DNA from: Okapia johnstoni
Lineage: Eukaryota > Chordata > Mammalia > Artiodactyla > Giraffidae
Assembly: GCA_024291935.2 (NCBI GenBank)
Contig: CM044309.1
Span: 2,046,001 to 2,110,000, forward strand
Length of the DNA: 64,000 bases
Direction: 5' to 3'
The notes under the pieces are model-generated. The model had not been told where the DNA came from, did no database searches, and saw only the letters and a program-made list of their open reading frames with translations. Below, one piece after another: positions 23,606 through 35,828 of the stretch (position 1 is the first letter of the stretch; every line of letters starts with the position of its first letter). The translations under genes and the position numbers were made by a program.

Positions 23606-24654
23606 TGATTTTTTGTATGTTCAATATGTGACTGTGATTCCTGAGAAACAGAATAGTTGTATCTTTATATCACTCAAGAATTGTGGTTCCAAATACATTA
23701 CCTCTTTAAACACACTAATAGCTTGACAGTGATAATATATATGAAAGATTAACTAAATAATGTCTAGTCATTTATCCTTCTAAATAAGAAATGGTACATA
23801 TATTTGATCTCATATGGAAACAAACCATTTACTGGCTGGTTAGGGTAGTTATGAGAAAGGTGAAGAGCCTAGGCTCAATTTCAGAAAATAATAGGATGGA
23901 TGAAAAAAATCTGTTTGTGTAAAAAATATATTTGTAGGTGAATAGACTACATACTTGAGTTTTCTTATTTTGAAAAGACAAAATTAATTTTTCTGAATTT
24001 GCCTAAAACCTGATGCACTTGGCACTAAGCAATAGGCATTTCCAAGAATAGTTCTAGGTGACTCATTGCTATATTTATTGGAAGGAAGTAAATGAGAACA
24101 GTGTTCAGACAATATTTAGCTTCATTAAAAGCCCGTAGAGAATTGTCTTTCTCATCTTGTTGCCAGGAATCACTTGGTTTATCCTGAGTAATGAAGTTGA
24201 TTTTAGAAATCTTGTGAATGCTTATAATATCTCCTATCTTAAATTTTTACTGTTAGAAATTTTAAAGACTTTTTGTTTGTTTGTTTCAATCCTAGCAAAC
24301 ATAATAAGGGAGTTTTGCAAAATTATTTTTGTCTTTTGACTTCATTCTTGATTTTATTTTTTATTTCTTATGCTTTTTTTGTCTTTTTATGTTTTGCCTT
24401 TACTCATTCTTTCAGTCTTATTTTATTCGTGAGTGAGTGTGTGTGTTTGTATGTGTATATGACCTTAATTTTTCCTGAAAGAAGACAGAGATCTTAATAA
24501 AAACTCAGTTTTTAATAAAATTGAGTAAAATTAATAGATTTTAAATTCTCAGGAACTATCGTGCAGTCATTTTTTCACATAGCGTGGGTTTTCATTAACT
24601 CATACTGAAAAAAACCTAAGTACTTATTCTTCAGATACTTTTCCAAATATTGAG
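23606..24654. other. Unassigned T-rich sequence
   Basis: About 1 kb, increasingly T-rich towards 24400, with a short gtgagtgagtgtgtgtgt run at 24430-24447. The hydrophobic frames at 24157-24497 come from poly-T-rich DNA and are not supported as genes. Confidence 0.5.
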
Positions 24655-24842
24655 GACCTCCCTGATAGCTCAGGTAAAGAATCCACCTGGAATGCAACAG
24701 ACGCAAGAGAGACAGGTTTGATCCCTGGATGGGGAAGATGCCCTGGAGAAAGAAATGGCAACCCACTTCAGTATTCTTGCCTGGAAAATCCCATGGACAG
24801 AGGAGATTGGTGACCTACAGTTCAGATATTGGTGAAGTGACA
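24655..24842 (+). mobile_element. Bov-tA SINE, 3' truncated
   Basis: Begins gacctccctgatagctcag and keeps the B-box and 'ggagaaagaaatggcaaccc' core. It loses the last part after 'gtgacctacagttcag'. Confidence 0.9.
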
Positions 24843-25084
24843 GTTAACAAGAAAAAAAAACACCAAAAAACAGTAAAAGGTGACAAAATAAACACTGAAA
24901 AATGGCAAAATAAGAAAGAAAAAATAAAATGAACTTTGTAGGAACTGTATTGAGTGATTTTGTTTTAATTTTTAAACTGATGGATCCTACTTGATTGAAA
25001 TAGACATACATGTCTCTGTCTAAGGGATCTAGAGAAATCGAAGCACTGTGAAAGCAAAATCTGTTAGTCTGATGCAAACATCCA

Positions 25085-26375
25085 TTATTTTGAATTAATT
25101 TACTATTTCTTAATGGAGGGTAATTGCTTTATCGAATTGCGTTGGTCTCTGCCATCCAGCAGTGTGAGTCAGCCCTAGTCATGGACACCCTCCCCGTGGG
25201 CCTCCTTCCCACGCCCCCCTCCCCCAGCACACCCCTCTGGGCGGTCACAAGCCTTCAGGCTGAGCTCCCTGTGTGATAGAGCAGCTTCCTGCTAGTTCTC
25301 TGTTTTGCACGTGCTAGTGTGAATATGTCAATGCTGCGTTCCCAGTTTGTCCTGGCCTCTACTTCCCGTGCTGTGTACAAGCCTGCTCTCTACAGCTCTG
25401 TCTCCATCCCTTCCTGTAGATGGCTTCCTCAGTACCACTTTGCTAGATTTCATATATATATATATATGATATTTGTTTTTCGCTTTCTGACTTACTTCAG
25501 TCTATATACCAGGCTCTAGGTTCATCCACCTCACTAGAATGGACTTAAATTTGTTCCTTTTTATGGCTGAGTAATATTCTACTGTATCACAACTTCTTTA
25601 TCCATTCATCTTTTGATGGACATGCAGGTTTCTTCAATGTCCAGATTATTGTAAATAGTGCTGCAATGAATATTGTGGTACATGCGTCTTTTTGAATCGT
25701 GGCTTTCTCAGGTTATATGCTCAGTGGTGGGATTGAGGGGTCATATGGAAGTTTTATTCCTGTTTTTTAAGGAATCTCCATCCTATTCTCCATAGTGGCT
25801 GTACCAATTTACATTCCAACCAAAATGTAGTAGGAGTCCCTTTTTGCCACACCCTCTCCAGCATTTATTGTTTGTAGTTTTTTTGATGATGGCCTTTCTG
25901 ATTGATGTGAAGTGATACCTCATTGTAGGTTTGAGTTGCATTTCTCCAGTAATGAATGACGTTGAGCATCTTTTCATGTGTTAATTGGCCATCTTTGTCT
26001 TCTTTGGAGAACCGACAGTTCAGGTCTTCAGCCCATTTTTTTATTGGGCTCTTTGTTTTTCTGATACTGAGCTACAGGAGCTGCTTATGTATTTTGGAGA
26101 TTAATTCTTTGTCAAGTTGCTTCGTTTGCAATTAATTTCTCCTGTTATGAGGGTAATGTTTTCATGCTGTTTATAGTTTCCTTGGTTGTGCAAAAGCTTT
26201 TTAGGTTTAATTATATACCATTCATTTCTTTTTATTTCCATTACTTTAGGAGGTGGGTCAAAGAGAATCTTGCTGAGCTTTATGTCAAAAAGTGTACTGC
26301 CTATGTTTAAGAGCTTTATAGTTCTGTTAACCAACAAAGGTGTGTTGAAAGGTATTTCATTTTGTAAATAAAAAT
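25085..26375 (-). mobile_element. Ruminant L1, 3'UTR and ORF2 3' part, antisense
   Basis: A continuous antisense L1 of about 1.3 kb. The left third (25085-25500) is a C-rich 3'UTR ending in (TA)n at 25453-25468. Then come antisense ORF2 landmarks 'atggctgagtaatattctac' (25563), 'gatggacatgcaggtttctt' (25614), 'gttgagcatcttttcatgtg' (25961) and 'aggaggtgggtcaaagag' (26249). 5'-truncated near 26375. Minus-strand frames such as 26101-26382 are decayed ORF2 pieces. Confidence 0.88.
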
Positions 26376-26690
26376 TATACACATATTAAAAGAATTACTA
26401 ACTGTGAAGTAACTTTATTATGAGTATAAAAGCCTCTAGCTCTTGGTATTCTTTTGGTTTGCTTATTGAAACATATAAAACATAATTTTTGAAACAGTAC
26501 TACTTATTAAGAATGCAATCATCATATCACATTATGAAAGAAAAATCTATGAAACACAGTGCTTTTGGGGGGAATTTCTACTTGGTGTATAAAGATTCTT
26601 ATGGAGAAGATTGAGGACTGAAATGTTCAACTTGCCTTTTCAATTCAGTGATTATCAAATTAGCACTCCATCATGTTATGTCCAAATTCT

Positions 26691-26812
26691 CTGGAAATGG
26701 CAAACCACTCCAGTATTCTCACCTGGAGAATTCCATGGACATAGGAGCCTGGCAGGTTACAGTCCATGGGGTTGCAAAGAGTCAGACACAACTGAGTGAC
26801 TATCACTCACTC
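26691..26812 (+). mobile_element. Bov-tA SINE, 3' half only
   Basis: Starts at 'ctggaaatggcaaaccactcc' and runs to 'cagacacaactgagtgactat'. The tRNA-derived half is missing. Confidence 0.9.
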
Positions 26813-26839
26813 ATGCTAGATGTACCTGAGTAATTTTTC

Positions 26840-27060
26840 TTGTTAATTTTAAAAGAATTTCTTGGAATAATTTTACGTTTACTAAGATAGTTGCAAAGAT
26901 AGTATGGGGAATTCTCATATATATCTTTCATTTACTTTTCTTTAATGTTAATATCATACATAATCATGGTTCATTGTCAAAATTAAGAAATGAACATTGG
27001 AATATTGACTGAATTGCAGACTTTATTCTGATTTCCATTAATATCATTTATCAGCTCCAA
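26840..27060. mobile_element. Ancient L1-like repeat fragment
   Basis: 'ttttacgtttactaagatagttgcaaag' and the following 'ggggaattctcatat' block match the same old family as 10395-11210. Orientation is not certain. Confidence 0.55.
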
Positions 27061-27927
27061 GAGCCAATCATATTCCATGTAGACATGAAGCCTTTAGAGA
27101 AAGTACAGAGAGCATTTGAGAGACTGAAATTTATATGTGACAGACTTGGTGTTCTAGTTTAGTCATGGCCTCCATAATCTATACTTTTGGATGAGTAGAT
27201 TAGCTACAATGAAAATATTTTCTTCATTCGCAAAACAGATTGATATAGTATGTAAGTGTATCAGTAATCAATATAAACAGTTTATACATTATCTGACGCA
27301 TAAACTCTCAATAGATTCAATCCCTAGTGAATTTTGATGCTTTCTTTTCCAAAATTCTTGACTGTTGGCTCCTACAGAAATTCCCAGCTCATGAAAAGGT
27401 ATAAATTCTGGCAGCATGTGCTAAGATAGAGAATGATGCTGTTAAGACTTTGGAGGTTTGTGTGGCTTTGGCTGCAGGGGTCTATGAAAACATGCTCAGT
27501 GGCAGCATGGCAAACAGAGCAAGGGCAAAGCCTCTCCATGTGCTGTGGGGAGTTTGACTGGTGATGTCTGCTTCTTATATGGAACCACATTCAGTGGACA
27601 CGGATGGATAACAAGCCAAAGAGTCAAAGTAAACCCACTGCATAATCTTATTTTGTTGTAAAAAATTAACAGAACATTTTCCTGACCTACAAGGATGATT
27701 TTGTTTTTGGAAGGAAATGCATAATTGAGGCATTTCTCTGTCTCTTACTGTATACTATAATACTTAGTTTAACTATATTTGAAAGTTGATTTCAAATACA
27801 GCACAAATGATAGTTTCTTAATGTTTTTCTAGATTATAGCTCCTTAAATATATTTGATAAAGGTTTAAATTAACTGGGACTTTTATTATATTTTTTTTAC
27901 TTCAATTATGTTATGTTTTACCTTCAT
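27061..27927. other. No recognised feature
   Basis: About 870 bp without a nameable element. A 72-codon minus-strand frame (27590 to 27372) shows no domain. Confidence 0.5.
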
Positions 27928-28248
27928 GAAAGTGAAAGTGTAAGTCGCTCAGTCCTGTCTGACTCTTTGCGACCCCATGGACTGTACAGTCCATGGAATT
28001 CTCCAGGCCAGAATCCTGGAGTGGGGAGCCTTTCCCTTCTCCAGGGGATCTTTCCAACCCAGGGATCAAACCTGGGTCTCCCTCATTGCAGGCAGAGTCT
28101 TTACCATCTGAGCCACAAGGGAAGCCCAAGAATATTGGAGTGGGTAACCTATCCCTTCTCCAGAGGAACTTCCCAAGCTAGGAATCGAACCAGGGTCCCT
28201 TTTTGCATCACAGGCGGATTACTTGCCAACTGAGCCATAGGGAAGCCC
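27928..28248 (-). mobile_element. Bov-tA2-type dimeric SINE
   Basis: Antisense dimer. A full unit with a (gaaagt)n tail lies at 27928-28128 and a second partial unit at 28129-28248, joined at 'gaagcccaagaatattgg'. Both units keep the complement of the B-box. Confidence 0.95.
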
Positions 28249-28906
28249 ATACCTGCATAAAAGCAATGTAAGTAAGATGCTTAAAACTTATCCGTCTCAT
28301 GGTACACTGGACTGTTACTTAAAATTCCAAAACTTCCTTTTTGGTTTCATTTCAAAGCTCAAATTACGTAAGTAACCTCTGTTTTGTAAACATCAGTCTT
28401 TCTTAGGTTAAAATTGAGCATATAATCAAAACTCCATTCTTGCTGTATTATAAATGAGGTTGATGGCAACTTTAATCTTTCACACATTTTTTTTCATTTT
28501 TCCATTGTTAATTAGAAAGGACTTAAGTACAGTGTTTACATACAGACTTGAATTATTTTATCAGAGTAAAAATTAAATAATCATATATGATGTGGAGAAT
28601 CACTTGATGATTGCAACTTTACGCTCACTGAGTTTGAAGAATGTTTCCTGTGTCTATTGAGGAGCAATATTGCAAAACCAGATCAAAGTTATTACCATAG
28701 GAGTGATCGTATAATGGTTGAAGTTAGAGAAATAACTCATTATTTGATCAAAATAAATTTTTCATTTGTAATTCTAATATAACAACTAAATGAAAAACTG
28801 TCCTCATTTTTTCTGCAATATTGCTCTTGTGCTAGCAATTTATTCAAAGATGAAGTTACAAGCTGCACCTTGAATTTTGTACCAAAGATTATTCTGTATG
28901 ATGAAT
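28249..28906. other. No recognised feature
   Basis: AT-rich interval between two SINEs with no open frame worth listing. Confidence 0.5.
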
Positions 28907-28919
28907 TGTAAAATTATTG

Positions 28920-29128
28920 TTGCTGTTTAGTCTCTAAATTGTGTCTGACTCTTTTGCAACCACATGGACTGTAGCCCACCGGGCTCCCCTGTCCATGGGA
29001 TTTCCCAGGTAAGAATACTGGAGTAGGCTGCTATTTGCTTCTCCAAGGGATCTTACTGACCCAGGGATTGAACCCATGTCTCCTGCTTGGCAGATGGATT
29101 CTTTAACACTGGGCCACCTGGAAAGCCC
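28920..29128 (-). mobile_element. Bov-tA SINE with perfect 13-bp target duplication
   Basis: Antisense SINE flanked by identical tgtaaaattattg at 28907-28919 and 29129-29141. The perfect duplication suggests a relatively recent insertion, although the body has several substitutions. Confidence 0.96.
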
Positions 29129-29141
29129 TGTAAAATTATTG

Positions 29142-30004
29142 CTTTGAATAAAAATGCAATTTTGCCTTCCAAAAATTAGTAGCTATTATGTCACTACAAC
29201 TATCTATAATAATATAGTTCTTTATTCTACCCCTTAGTTTTACTTTTTTTTCTGGCATTATGCCACTGAAAATCTTTATTTTATAAAAATCACCCATATT
29301 TTTAACAAGTATGTGAATTTTATTATATTAGAATACATTCTTAAGTGATTTTTACAGTGATCATATGAACATTTTTATTTATTCAAAAAGTTTGCTTGTG
29401 CTAAGATATTTACCAAAAAAAAAAGTTGTTAATGTGATTAATTGATTATATATTGAGAATTACAACTAAGTAGTACTTTGGAATGATGGATACTCAGTCT
29501 TAAAAGTAATATTATGTGAATTTATCTCCTAACACATTTCAGAGCAAAGAGGGACAGAACTAGTGAGCAAACTATCTGAAAATATTGCTTCAGGAGGAAG
29601 TGAAAGAAATCATAAAGAAACTCTTAGTTACTCTAAATGTATTTAATTTCTACTCAATTTTAGTTTGAATACTGGAAACCATCAAGTCAAAATGGGGGAA
29701 GGTAGAGTATCTATCTGTTCATTTTTATCTTTATACCTTTGTGCTTGTGAATTGTTACTTTGTTCAATTATTGCCTTCGTAAAGAAAATAATATCAGAGC
29801 TATTCTCTTTCCAACAAACAGGAGTTTGTGATTATCTGTCAGATATGCATTCAGAAGAATTCTTAAAGTTAGGAAATTGAATTGTTACTTTTTTAAAAGG
29901 CTCTTTTCTAACAGAAGATTTCAATATACTACGTTTCTTTTCTCTGAAAAATAATAGCAGTAGAAAGAAGATATTTTTCTATGGTGCTCAGTGATGTGAT
30001 TACT
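29142..30004. other. No recognised feature
   Basis: AT-rich. A 71-codon frame at 29665-29880 has a Cys/Leu-rich stretch but no known domain and no splice or conservation evidence. Confidence 0.5.
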
Positions 30005-30110
30005 TATTTATTCATTACTGTATCTAGCATTTTCACTATACCAGGAGCTGTGGGGATGATGGTTAGTAAGACAAATCTCCCAGTCCTTAGCTTGTTCACA
30101 ATATGAAAGA
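30005..30110 (+). mobile_element. Possible ancient L2/MIR-era repeat
   Basis: 'ttattcattactgtatctagc' followed by 'ccaggagctgtggggatgatg' resembles the old mammalian block around 'ccaggcactgtgctaggtgctggggata'. Weak similarity. Confidence 0.4.
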
Positions 30111-30529
30111 ATAGGACTATGACAGAACTGCATAAAATATTAAAAATATAGCCACAATAAAACGTATTATGCAAATATTACTTGCTACTTTTCAGCTTGT
30201 TAGTTCATAGATATCAGAAAAAAAGGTTAAGATAATCTTCAACCTTATTCGTGCATGCATTTTTACTCTAGGCAAAACTAGATAAGAAGTGCTTGAGATA
30301 AACAAGATGTGATGTGTTTATCTGATTTTTAAGTCGCAAATAGGAAAAACATAGTTTGACTGCAGCTTACTAATTAAAAATACATTTAAGGAGTGCAAAA
30401 AGCAAAAGGGGATAGTTGCTGTGGACACAAGTTCAGTAGAGCTTCTCCATATCTGGAATCTCATCTGAGCAGATAAAGCCATTCTGGTTCCCTGTTACTT
30501 GCCCTTGAGTGTTTTCCTTTCACACTCAT

Positions 30530-30660
30530 CGCTGTCGTGTGCTGGGGGCAAGGACTCAGTCTCCGTGGCTGTGTCACAGCTGTCTCTACCCTGCAGCACA
30601 GCACCCAAAGGTAGCAGGCACTCACTTAATATCGAACTATTGATTGGTCAGTGAAGTACC
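30530..30660 (+). mobile_element. L2 LINE 3' end fragment
   Basis: Matches the L2 3' terminal pattern in order: 'gggggcaaggactcagtct', 'ctaccctgcagcacagcac' and 'gtagcaggcactcacttaata', ending in a tgattggtcagtgaa tail. Diverged, as expected of an element of this age. Confidence 0.6.
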
Positions 30661-30789
30661 CGGTTATTGATGTCTCGAGCACTAAAACTGACTAAATATC
30701 TGACTACCTTTGCTTTGAATCTGAGCTCACTCATACAAACTCTTGATTAAAGTGTGTCTTCCTATTGCATTTTTTTAAGGTTGATAAAG

Positions 30790-31821
30790 AAGGTTCTTAA
30801 AGAGATGGGAATACCAGGCCACCTGACCTGCCTCCTGAGAAATCTGTATGCAGGTCAAGAAGCAACAGTTAGAACTGGACATAGAACAACAGACTAGTTC
30901 CAAATAGGAAAAGGAGTACGTCAAGGCTGTATATTGTCACCCTGCCTATTTAACTTATATGCAGAGTACATCATGAGAAACGGTGGGCTGGAAGAAACAC
31001 AAGCTGGAATTAAGATTGCCGGGAGAAATATCAATCACCTCAGATATGCAGATGACACTACCCTTATGGCAGAAAGTGAAGAACTAAAAAGTCTCTTGAT
31101 GAAAGTGAAAGAGGAGAGTGAAAATGTTGGCTTAAAGCTCATCATTCAGAAAACTAAGATCATGGCATCCGGTCCCATCACTTCATGGCAAATAGATGGG
31201 GAAACTGTGGAAACAGTGGCTGACTTTATTTTGGGGGGCTCCATATTCACTGCAGATGGTGATTGCAGCCATGAAATTAAAAGATGCTTACTCCTTGGAA
31301 GGAAAGCTATGACCAACCTAGACAGCATATTAAAAAGCAGGGACATTACTTTACCAACAAAGGTCCGTCTAGTCAAGGCTATGGTTTTTCCAGTGGTCAC
31401 GTGCGGATGTGAGAGTTGGACTATAAAGAAAGCTGAGTGCCGAAGAATTGATGCTTTTGAACTGTGGTGTTGGACAAGACTCTTGAGAGTCCCTTGGACT
31501 GCAAGGAGATCCAACAAGTCCATCCTAAAGGAAATAAGTCCTGGGTGTTCATTGGAAGGACTGATGTTGAAGCTGAAACTCCAATACTTTGGCCACCTGA
31601 TGTGAAGAGCTGACTCATTGGAAAAGACCCTGCTGCTGTGAAGGATTAGGGGCAAGAGGAGAAGGGGACGACAGAGGATGAGATGGTTGGATGGCATCAC
31701 TGACTTGATGGACATGGGTTCGGGGGGACTCCAGGAGTTGGTGATGGACAGGGAGGCCTGGTGTGCTGCGCTTCATGGGGTCGCAAAGAGTTGGACAGGA
31801 CTGAACGACTGAACTGAACTG
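30790..31821 (+). mobile_element. BovB LINE, about 1-kb 3' part with RT core
   Basis: 5'-truncated BovB from the fingers/palm region of the reverse transcriptase to the (actga)n tail. Near-identical 13-bp target duplications, aaggttga(t/a)aaag, lie at 30777-30789 and 31822-31834. Two stops break the frame: TAG at 30895-30897 where the family has Trp (TGG), and TGA at 31603-31605 where the family has Arg (CGA). Confidence 0.95.
30934..31605 (+). pseudogene. BovB ORF2 fragment (reverse transcriptase palm and C-terminus)
   Basis: A 223-codon open frame that is part of the BovB ORF2 and not a host gene. It holds the RT motif C, YADD, at 31045-31056 (residues 38-41), the only RT YADD box left intact in this window. 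Downstream are GDCSHEIKR-like and ELWCW-like BovB blocks. The initial Met is simply the first ATG after the TAG at 30895. The endonuclease domain and the first RT motifs are missing, so no active enzyme is expected. The 189-codon minus-strand frame at 31146-31715 is its shadow. Confidence 0.93.
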
Positions 31822-31834
31822 AAGGTTGAAAAAG

Positions 31835-32644
31835 CCAAAAACTGCATACTATGATGATCAAGTTTATGTGTTAGCAGAAATACATTGCAATAATAGTTTG
31901 TGCGCCAAGCACTTCTAAATTTAGTTTAGGTAAAGAACATTGTGAGACATAAAACATCTCTGCTTGCAGATTCACAGAACTAAATCTTCTGTTGTATCTA
32001 CAGATTCAAGGACCAGTTCTGGAAGTTTTCTAACAAAATATTGTCACTCTTGAGGGCCCTGATTCACATATCAGCTTTATCACATATATATGGGGTCAAT
32101 AGCTATTTTGACAACCTGAAGAAAGCTCAGAAAACTCTCATTAAGAAAAAAAAAAAAGTGTTCTTATACATATACATGTATGTCCATTTACATGTGTTTG
32201 TTTGGAAGGCTTTATATATTTGCTGACTATAGTCTATAGAAAATTCTTGATGCAACATCTTAAATAATTTCATTATCAGAAATGAGGGTAAGTTCCTTAT
32301 GAAGATGTCTTGAATTATTTGTATCATTCTAGCTGTCTACAGTCTATCCTCATTTCTATTTGATGAATATCTCTTTAAAAACAGTAATGTCTCAACACTG
32401 GAAAACAAAATGTAAGTATGAAATTTGGAAGTGATAAAATAGATAAGCCAGTGTGAATAATCAAGAATAATTGCTTTCCAGTCGCAAACTCCCCTCTTGC
32501 CAACATTCCACACCGACTCTAATGGTGGCTGATCTAGAAATTGGATTTATAGATTTTATTAAATAACACAGTCTACATAGAACCAATTTAAGTTCAATGA
32601 ATGTCGAATTTATTAAATTAAGTGTATATAGAATTTATGGAATA
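31835..32644. other. No recognised feature
   Basis: AT-rich sequence with an A run at 32146-32156. Frames of 61 and 66 codons overlap on opposite strands at 32041-32327 without domain support. Confidence 0.5.
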
Positions 32645-33020
32645 AACTGAGTCCCCATTCCCCAAATTTATAAATTAGTGTTCTGTTCCCCAGGACTTCA
32701 GAATGTGACAGTGTTCGGAAATAAGGCTTTTAAAAATATAAAGAGTAAAACGCGGTCTCATGAGCTCTAATCCCGTGAGGCTGGCGTCCTTCTACAGACA
32801 GGGCGTCAGGGCACAGATGCGCGGGGGAGAGACGATGGGAGGACAGGGTGTAAAGTCGGCCATCGACAAGCTGCGGATAGAGGCCTGTAGAGTTAGACCA
32901 AGCCTGAACCAACCCTGTCAACGCCTTGACGCAGAACGTCAAACCTCTAGAGCTGAGGAAAAGTAAACTGATGTTGTTGAAGCTACCTAGTCTGTGGTTC
33001 TCAGTTATGAAAGCTTCAGC
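32645..33020 (+). mobile_element. Ancient mammalian LTR-like repeat
   Basis: The series 'ccccattccccaaattt', 'acttcagaatgtgacagtg', 'gaccaagcctgaaccaaccctg' and 'agctacctagtctgtggttct' follows the order of a common old mammalian repeat with an LTR-like end. I do not remember the family name with certainty. Overlapping frames at 32730-32966 are by-products. Confidence 0.55.
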
Positions 33021-34167
33021 AGTCCAATTTGATAGCCTTTTCTTTGTCAGGTGGATACCTTATTAAAGAAAAAAATCATAACAAATTTTAATAGAGGGTT
33101 ATTCTACTACTAAATTTGATCTAGCTCTTCAAATAGTTTATAAAGCAGCCTAATATGTGTTCACTTCATATGGAATATTTACAAGTCATAAAGAGTGTAA
33201 AATTTCCCTCGCCAAAGGTAATAGACTGTCTGTATCCATTCAGGAGTAGAAGAACACAGTGCATTCCTTCACCAGGACTTCCCTTGAACACAAGATCCAG
33301 AAACATGCTGAGAAGTGGAAAAGCAGGTTTATTTCTCTGGAGTCAAGAAAATACCTTTCTATGTGCAAGGTAAAGTTGAAGTATTACCATAGAAATTGGC
33401 TAGAAAAAAAATTGCTGGCCTTTAAAGTCTCAAGGCTGCTTTCTTCACTATTTTCTTGTAGATCTCTTCAGACAAATGGGAATAAGCAGGACTTTATTGG
33501 TTTGCAATGTTTCTTTAGGTTTTTTCACTTTGTGTGGTTTTAAGTTTGTCCTCTAACTTATTTATGAAGGTGTCTTGAATTATTTGTACCATTTTATTTG
33601 CCTACAGTCTATCCACATTATTTCAAGGTTAATCTCTCTGAATTCATTAATGTTTGTGTTCAGAATAATCATTTTTGATTTCCCAGTTGTAGCCAAAGAG
33701 CTGTACAGTTTCTTAGAGTCCATCACTTTCACATTCCTTTCAGGTTTGTAGGAACTGCTAAGAAGACAGAAAATAGCAATGGCTGTGGTCTTCTCTAACA
33801 CTGTTCATTACTTAAGGAAACATCTTCAGCTAGTAGACATTCCACTGTTTCTAGGTTACCTGCAAAGAGTATATTCCAAAGAATAATTTATCAGTTTTCC
33901 CAGATGGGTTGAAAATATGCATTTAATATTTAATACATGCATTGATTTTGCACATATTTACTGAATGCCATTTTTGCATGAAGTATTGGGTCATGAAATA
34001 GCCACATAGGAAAACCAGCTCCGTGTCTGTCTTCAAAGAAGAAAATCAACAGAAGACAACAACAAACTGTCTGCCAGTGTTTTGAAATAGTGTTACTTTC
34101 AAATCATGGGTCACACTATTAAAATGTAGGAAATGACTTTTTTCAACAGTCTCTCCAACTTTTTTTT
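33021..34167. other. Unassigned sequence
   Basis: About 1.1 kb, AT-rich. Overlapping plus-strand frames of 72 and 94 codons (33155-33543) have no recognisable domain. Confidence 0.5.
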
Positions 34168-34215
34168 GGAGATAATATTAATAAAATATTAATAAAATAT
34201 TAATATTAATAACAA
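34168..34215. repeat. Imperfect (taataaaata)n repeat
   Basis: Short tandem array of attaataaaat units directly before a SINE. Confidence 0.85.
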
Positions 34216-34221
34216 TATTAT

Positions 34222-34443
34222 GACCTTCCTAGTTGGCACTAGTGGTAAAGAACCTACCTGCCATTTCAGGAGATGTAAGAGATCCATATTCAACCCTTGG
34301 GGTGGGAAAATCCCTTAGAGGAGGGCACGGTAGCCCGCTCCAGGATTCCTGCCTGGAGAATCCCACGGGCTGAGAAGTCGGGGGGCTACAGTTTAAAGGA
34401 TCACAAAGAGTCAGATGTGCTGGAGTGACCGAGCACACACACA
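34222..34443 (+). mobile_element. Bov-tA SINE, diverged
   Basis: Starts gaccttcctagttggc, keeps 'tggtaaagaacctacctgcc' and the Bov-A 3' end, and finishes in a cacacaca tail. The B-box is degraded. Confidence 0.9.
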
Positions 34444-35363
34444 GTGCTAACTACTAAGTAGGGTTCCCAGCCCAAAAGTACAGTTTTAGGAGAGTTTTGT
34501 TTTTGCTTTTTGCTGAAACTTTAGATTCTACGCTCTTCTATGAGCCTTATGAAGTAACTATAACCTATAGGATCGAGTCTTGTGCTAGCATGGTCAGTAG
34601 GCAACAGACCGTTGCAGGGTGGGCCTTTGAATTTAGGCTTAAGAAGATACAAAATAGCGTGGTCGGGTTTCATGTAAGAAACAGCGGGCCAGAGGCTTAC
34701 AGGAAAACTGGCAGTGAGAGAGTGAGAACTATATTCTGCTAGGAAAGGAACCTAATTATGTTATTTTGGGACTCTGTTTTCCAAAAAAAAATACATTTGG
34801 AAAAATTCTAAGCTGAAGGAAATAAACACACCCTGTGGAGAAAAGTGTACTGTGATCTGTGTTCATAAATATGAGGATAATAGGAATGAGGTGAAGAGGT
34901 TTCTGCCAGTTTGGTTTCCAAGCTGTAAACTTTTTGTGGCAGTTTCAATAGAAGTAGAGGCTAGCAATTTAAAGTTTTTCATTGTGTGGAAAAAGCATCA
35001 ATCCTAAGTCAGCTACCAGGTTCAGAGAGGGGCCGTCTGAACGTAGCGGAGCGGCACAGAACCAGCCCATCACTTACTGCTTAGAGCTCAGTTTATGCAT
35101 TTCCTCCCCACAGAACCAACCCCTGGTCTCCCTGCTCCGGCATCCCTCCCGTATGGACCCATAAAATCCTGTCTTTTTGCTCCTTGCAGTAATTAAGGTT
35201 TGTTAGTAATTAGCTATTGATCACTTTGTAACCTGCCGTGAAATGAATCACTGGGGAGGATAAGGCAACTCAAGCTGGGAGTGTGGGTGGAGGTTGTTTC
35301 TCTCCGGGAGCTAGATGATGTCAGCGCAAAGTCTAGGAGGCTGCTCTCCTCCCCTCCCCATGC
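34444..35363. other. Unassigned sequence leading into a minisatellite
   Basis: Composition moves from AT-rich to mixed. 35000-35180 has LTR-like features (a C-rich stretch, then 'cccataaaatcctgtc') but I cannot assign a family. No coding evidence. Confidence 0.4.
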
Positions 35364-35828
35364 TTCCCCACAGGCTCGTCTCCTCTGCCCTACGGACGGG
35401 CGCGGGCACTGAGGCGCGTCCGCTAACAGGGAGCTCGATCTTCCCCACAGGCTCGTCTCCTCTGCCCTACGGACGGGCGCGGGCACTGAGGCGTGTCCGC
35501 TAACAGGGAGCGGGATGGCGGGAATGGCCGCGGGCACGATGGCTTCCTAACACAATGGCTCCTTCCCCACAGGCTCGTCACCTCTGCCCTAAGGACGGGC
35601 GCGGTCACTGAGGCGTGTCCGCTAACAGGGAGCGGGAATGGCCACGATGGCTTCCCCACAGGCTCGTCTCCTGGGCCCTAAGGACGGGCGCGGGCACTGA
35701 GGCGTGTCCGCTAACAGGGAGCGGGAATGGCCCCACGATGGCTTCCCCACAGGCTCGTCTCCTCTGCCCTAAGGACGGGCGCGGACACTGAGGCGTGTCC
35801 GCTAACAGGGAGCGGGAATGGCCGCCAT
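35364..35828. repeat. CpG-rich minisatellite, five units
   Basis: Units begin with ttccccacaggctcgtc at 35364, 35441, 35563, 35652 and 35743, with lengths of 77, 122, 89, 91 and about 86 bp. The shared core continues as 'ctgccctaaggacgggcgcg', then 'cactgaggcgtgtccgctaac' and 'agggagcggga'. Differences are mainly in the 3' part, where the second unit holds about 35 extra bases. Every unit keeps several CpGs despite AT-rich surroundings. The open frames on both strands (for example 107 codons ending at 35214 and 103 codons ending at 35711, minus strand) are translations of the repeat. Confidence 0.93.

Noticed and set aside
31146..31715. 189-codon minus-strand ORF
   Set aside because: Antisense shadow of the BovB reverse transcriptase frame; such shadows recur at every BovB copy here.
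35364..35828. CRISPR-like direct repeats
   Set aside because: Units differ in length, are tandem rather than separated by unique spacers, and the surrounding DNA is mammalian. It is a minisatellite.
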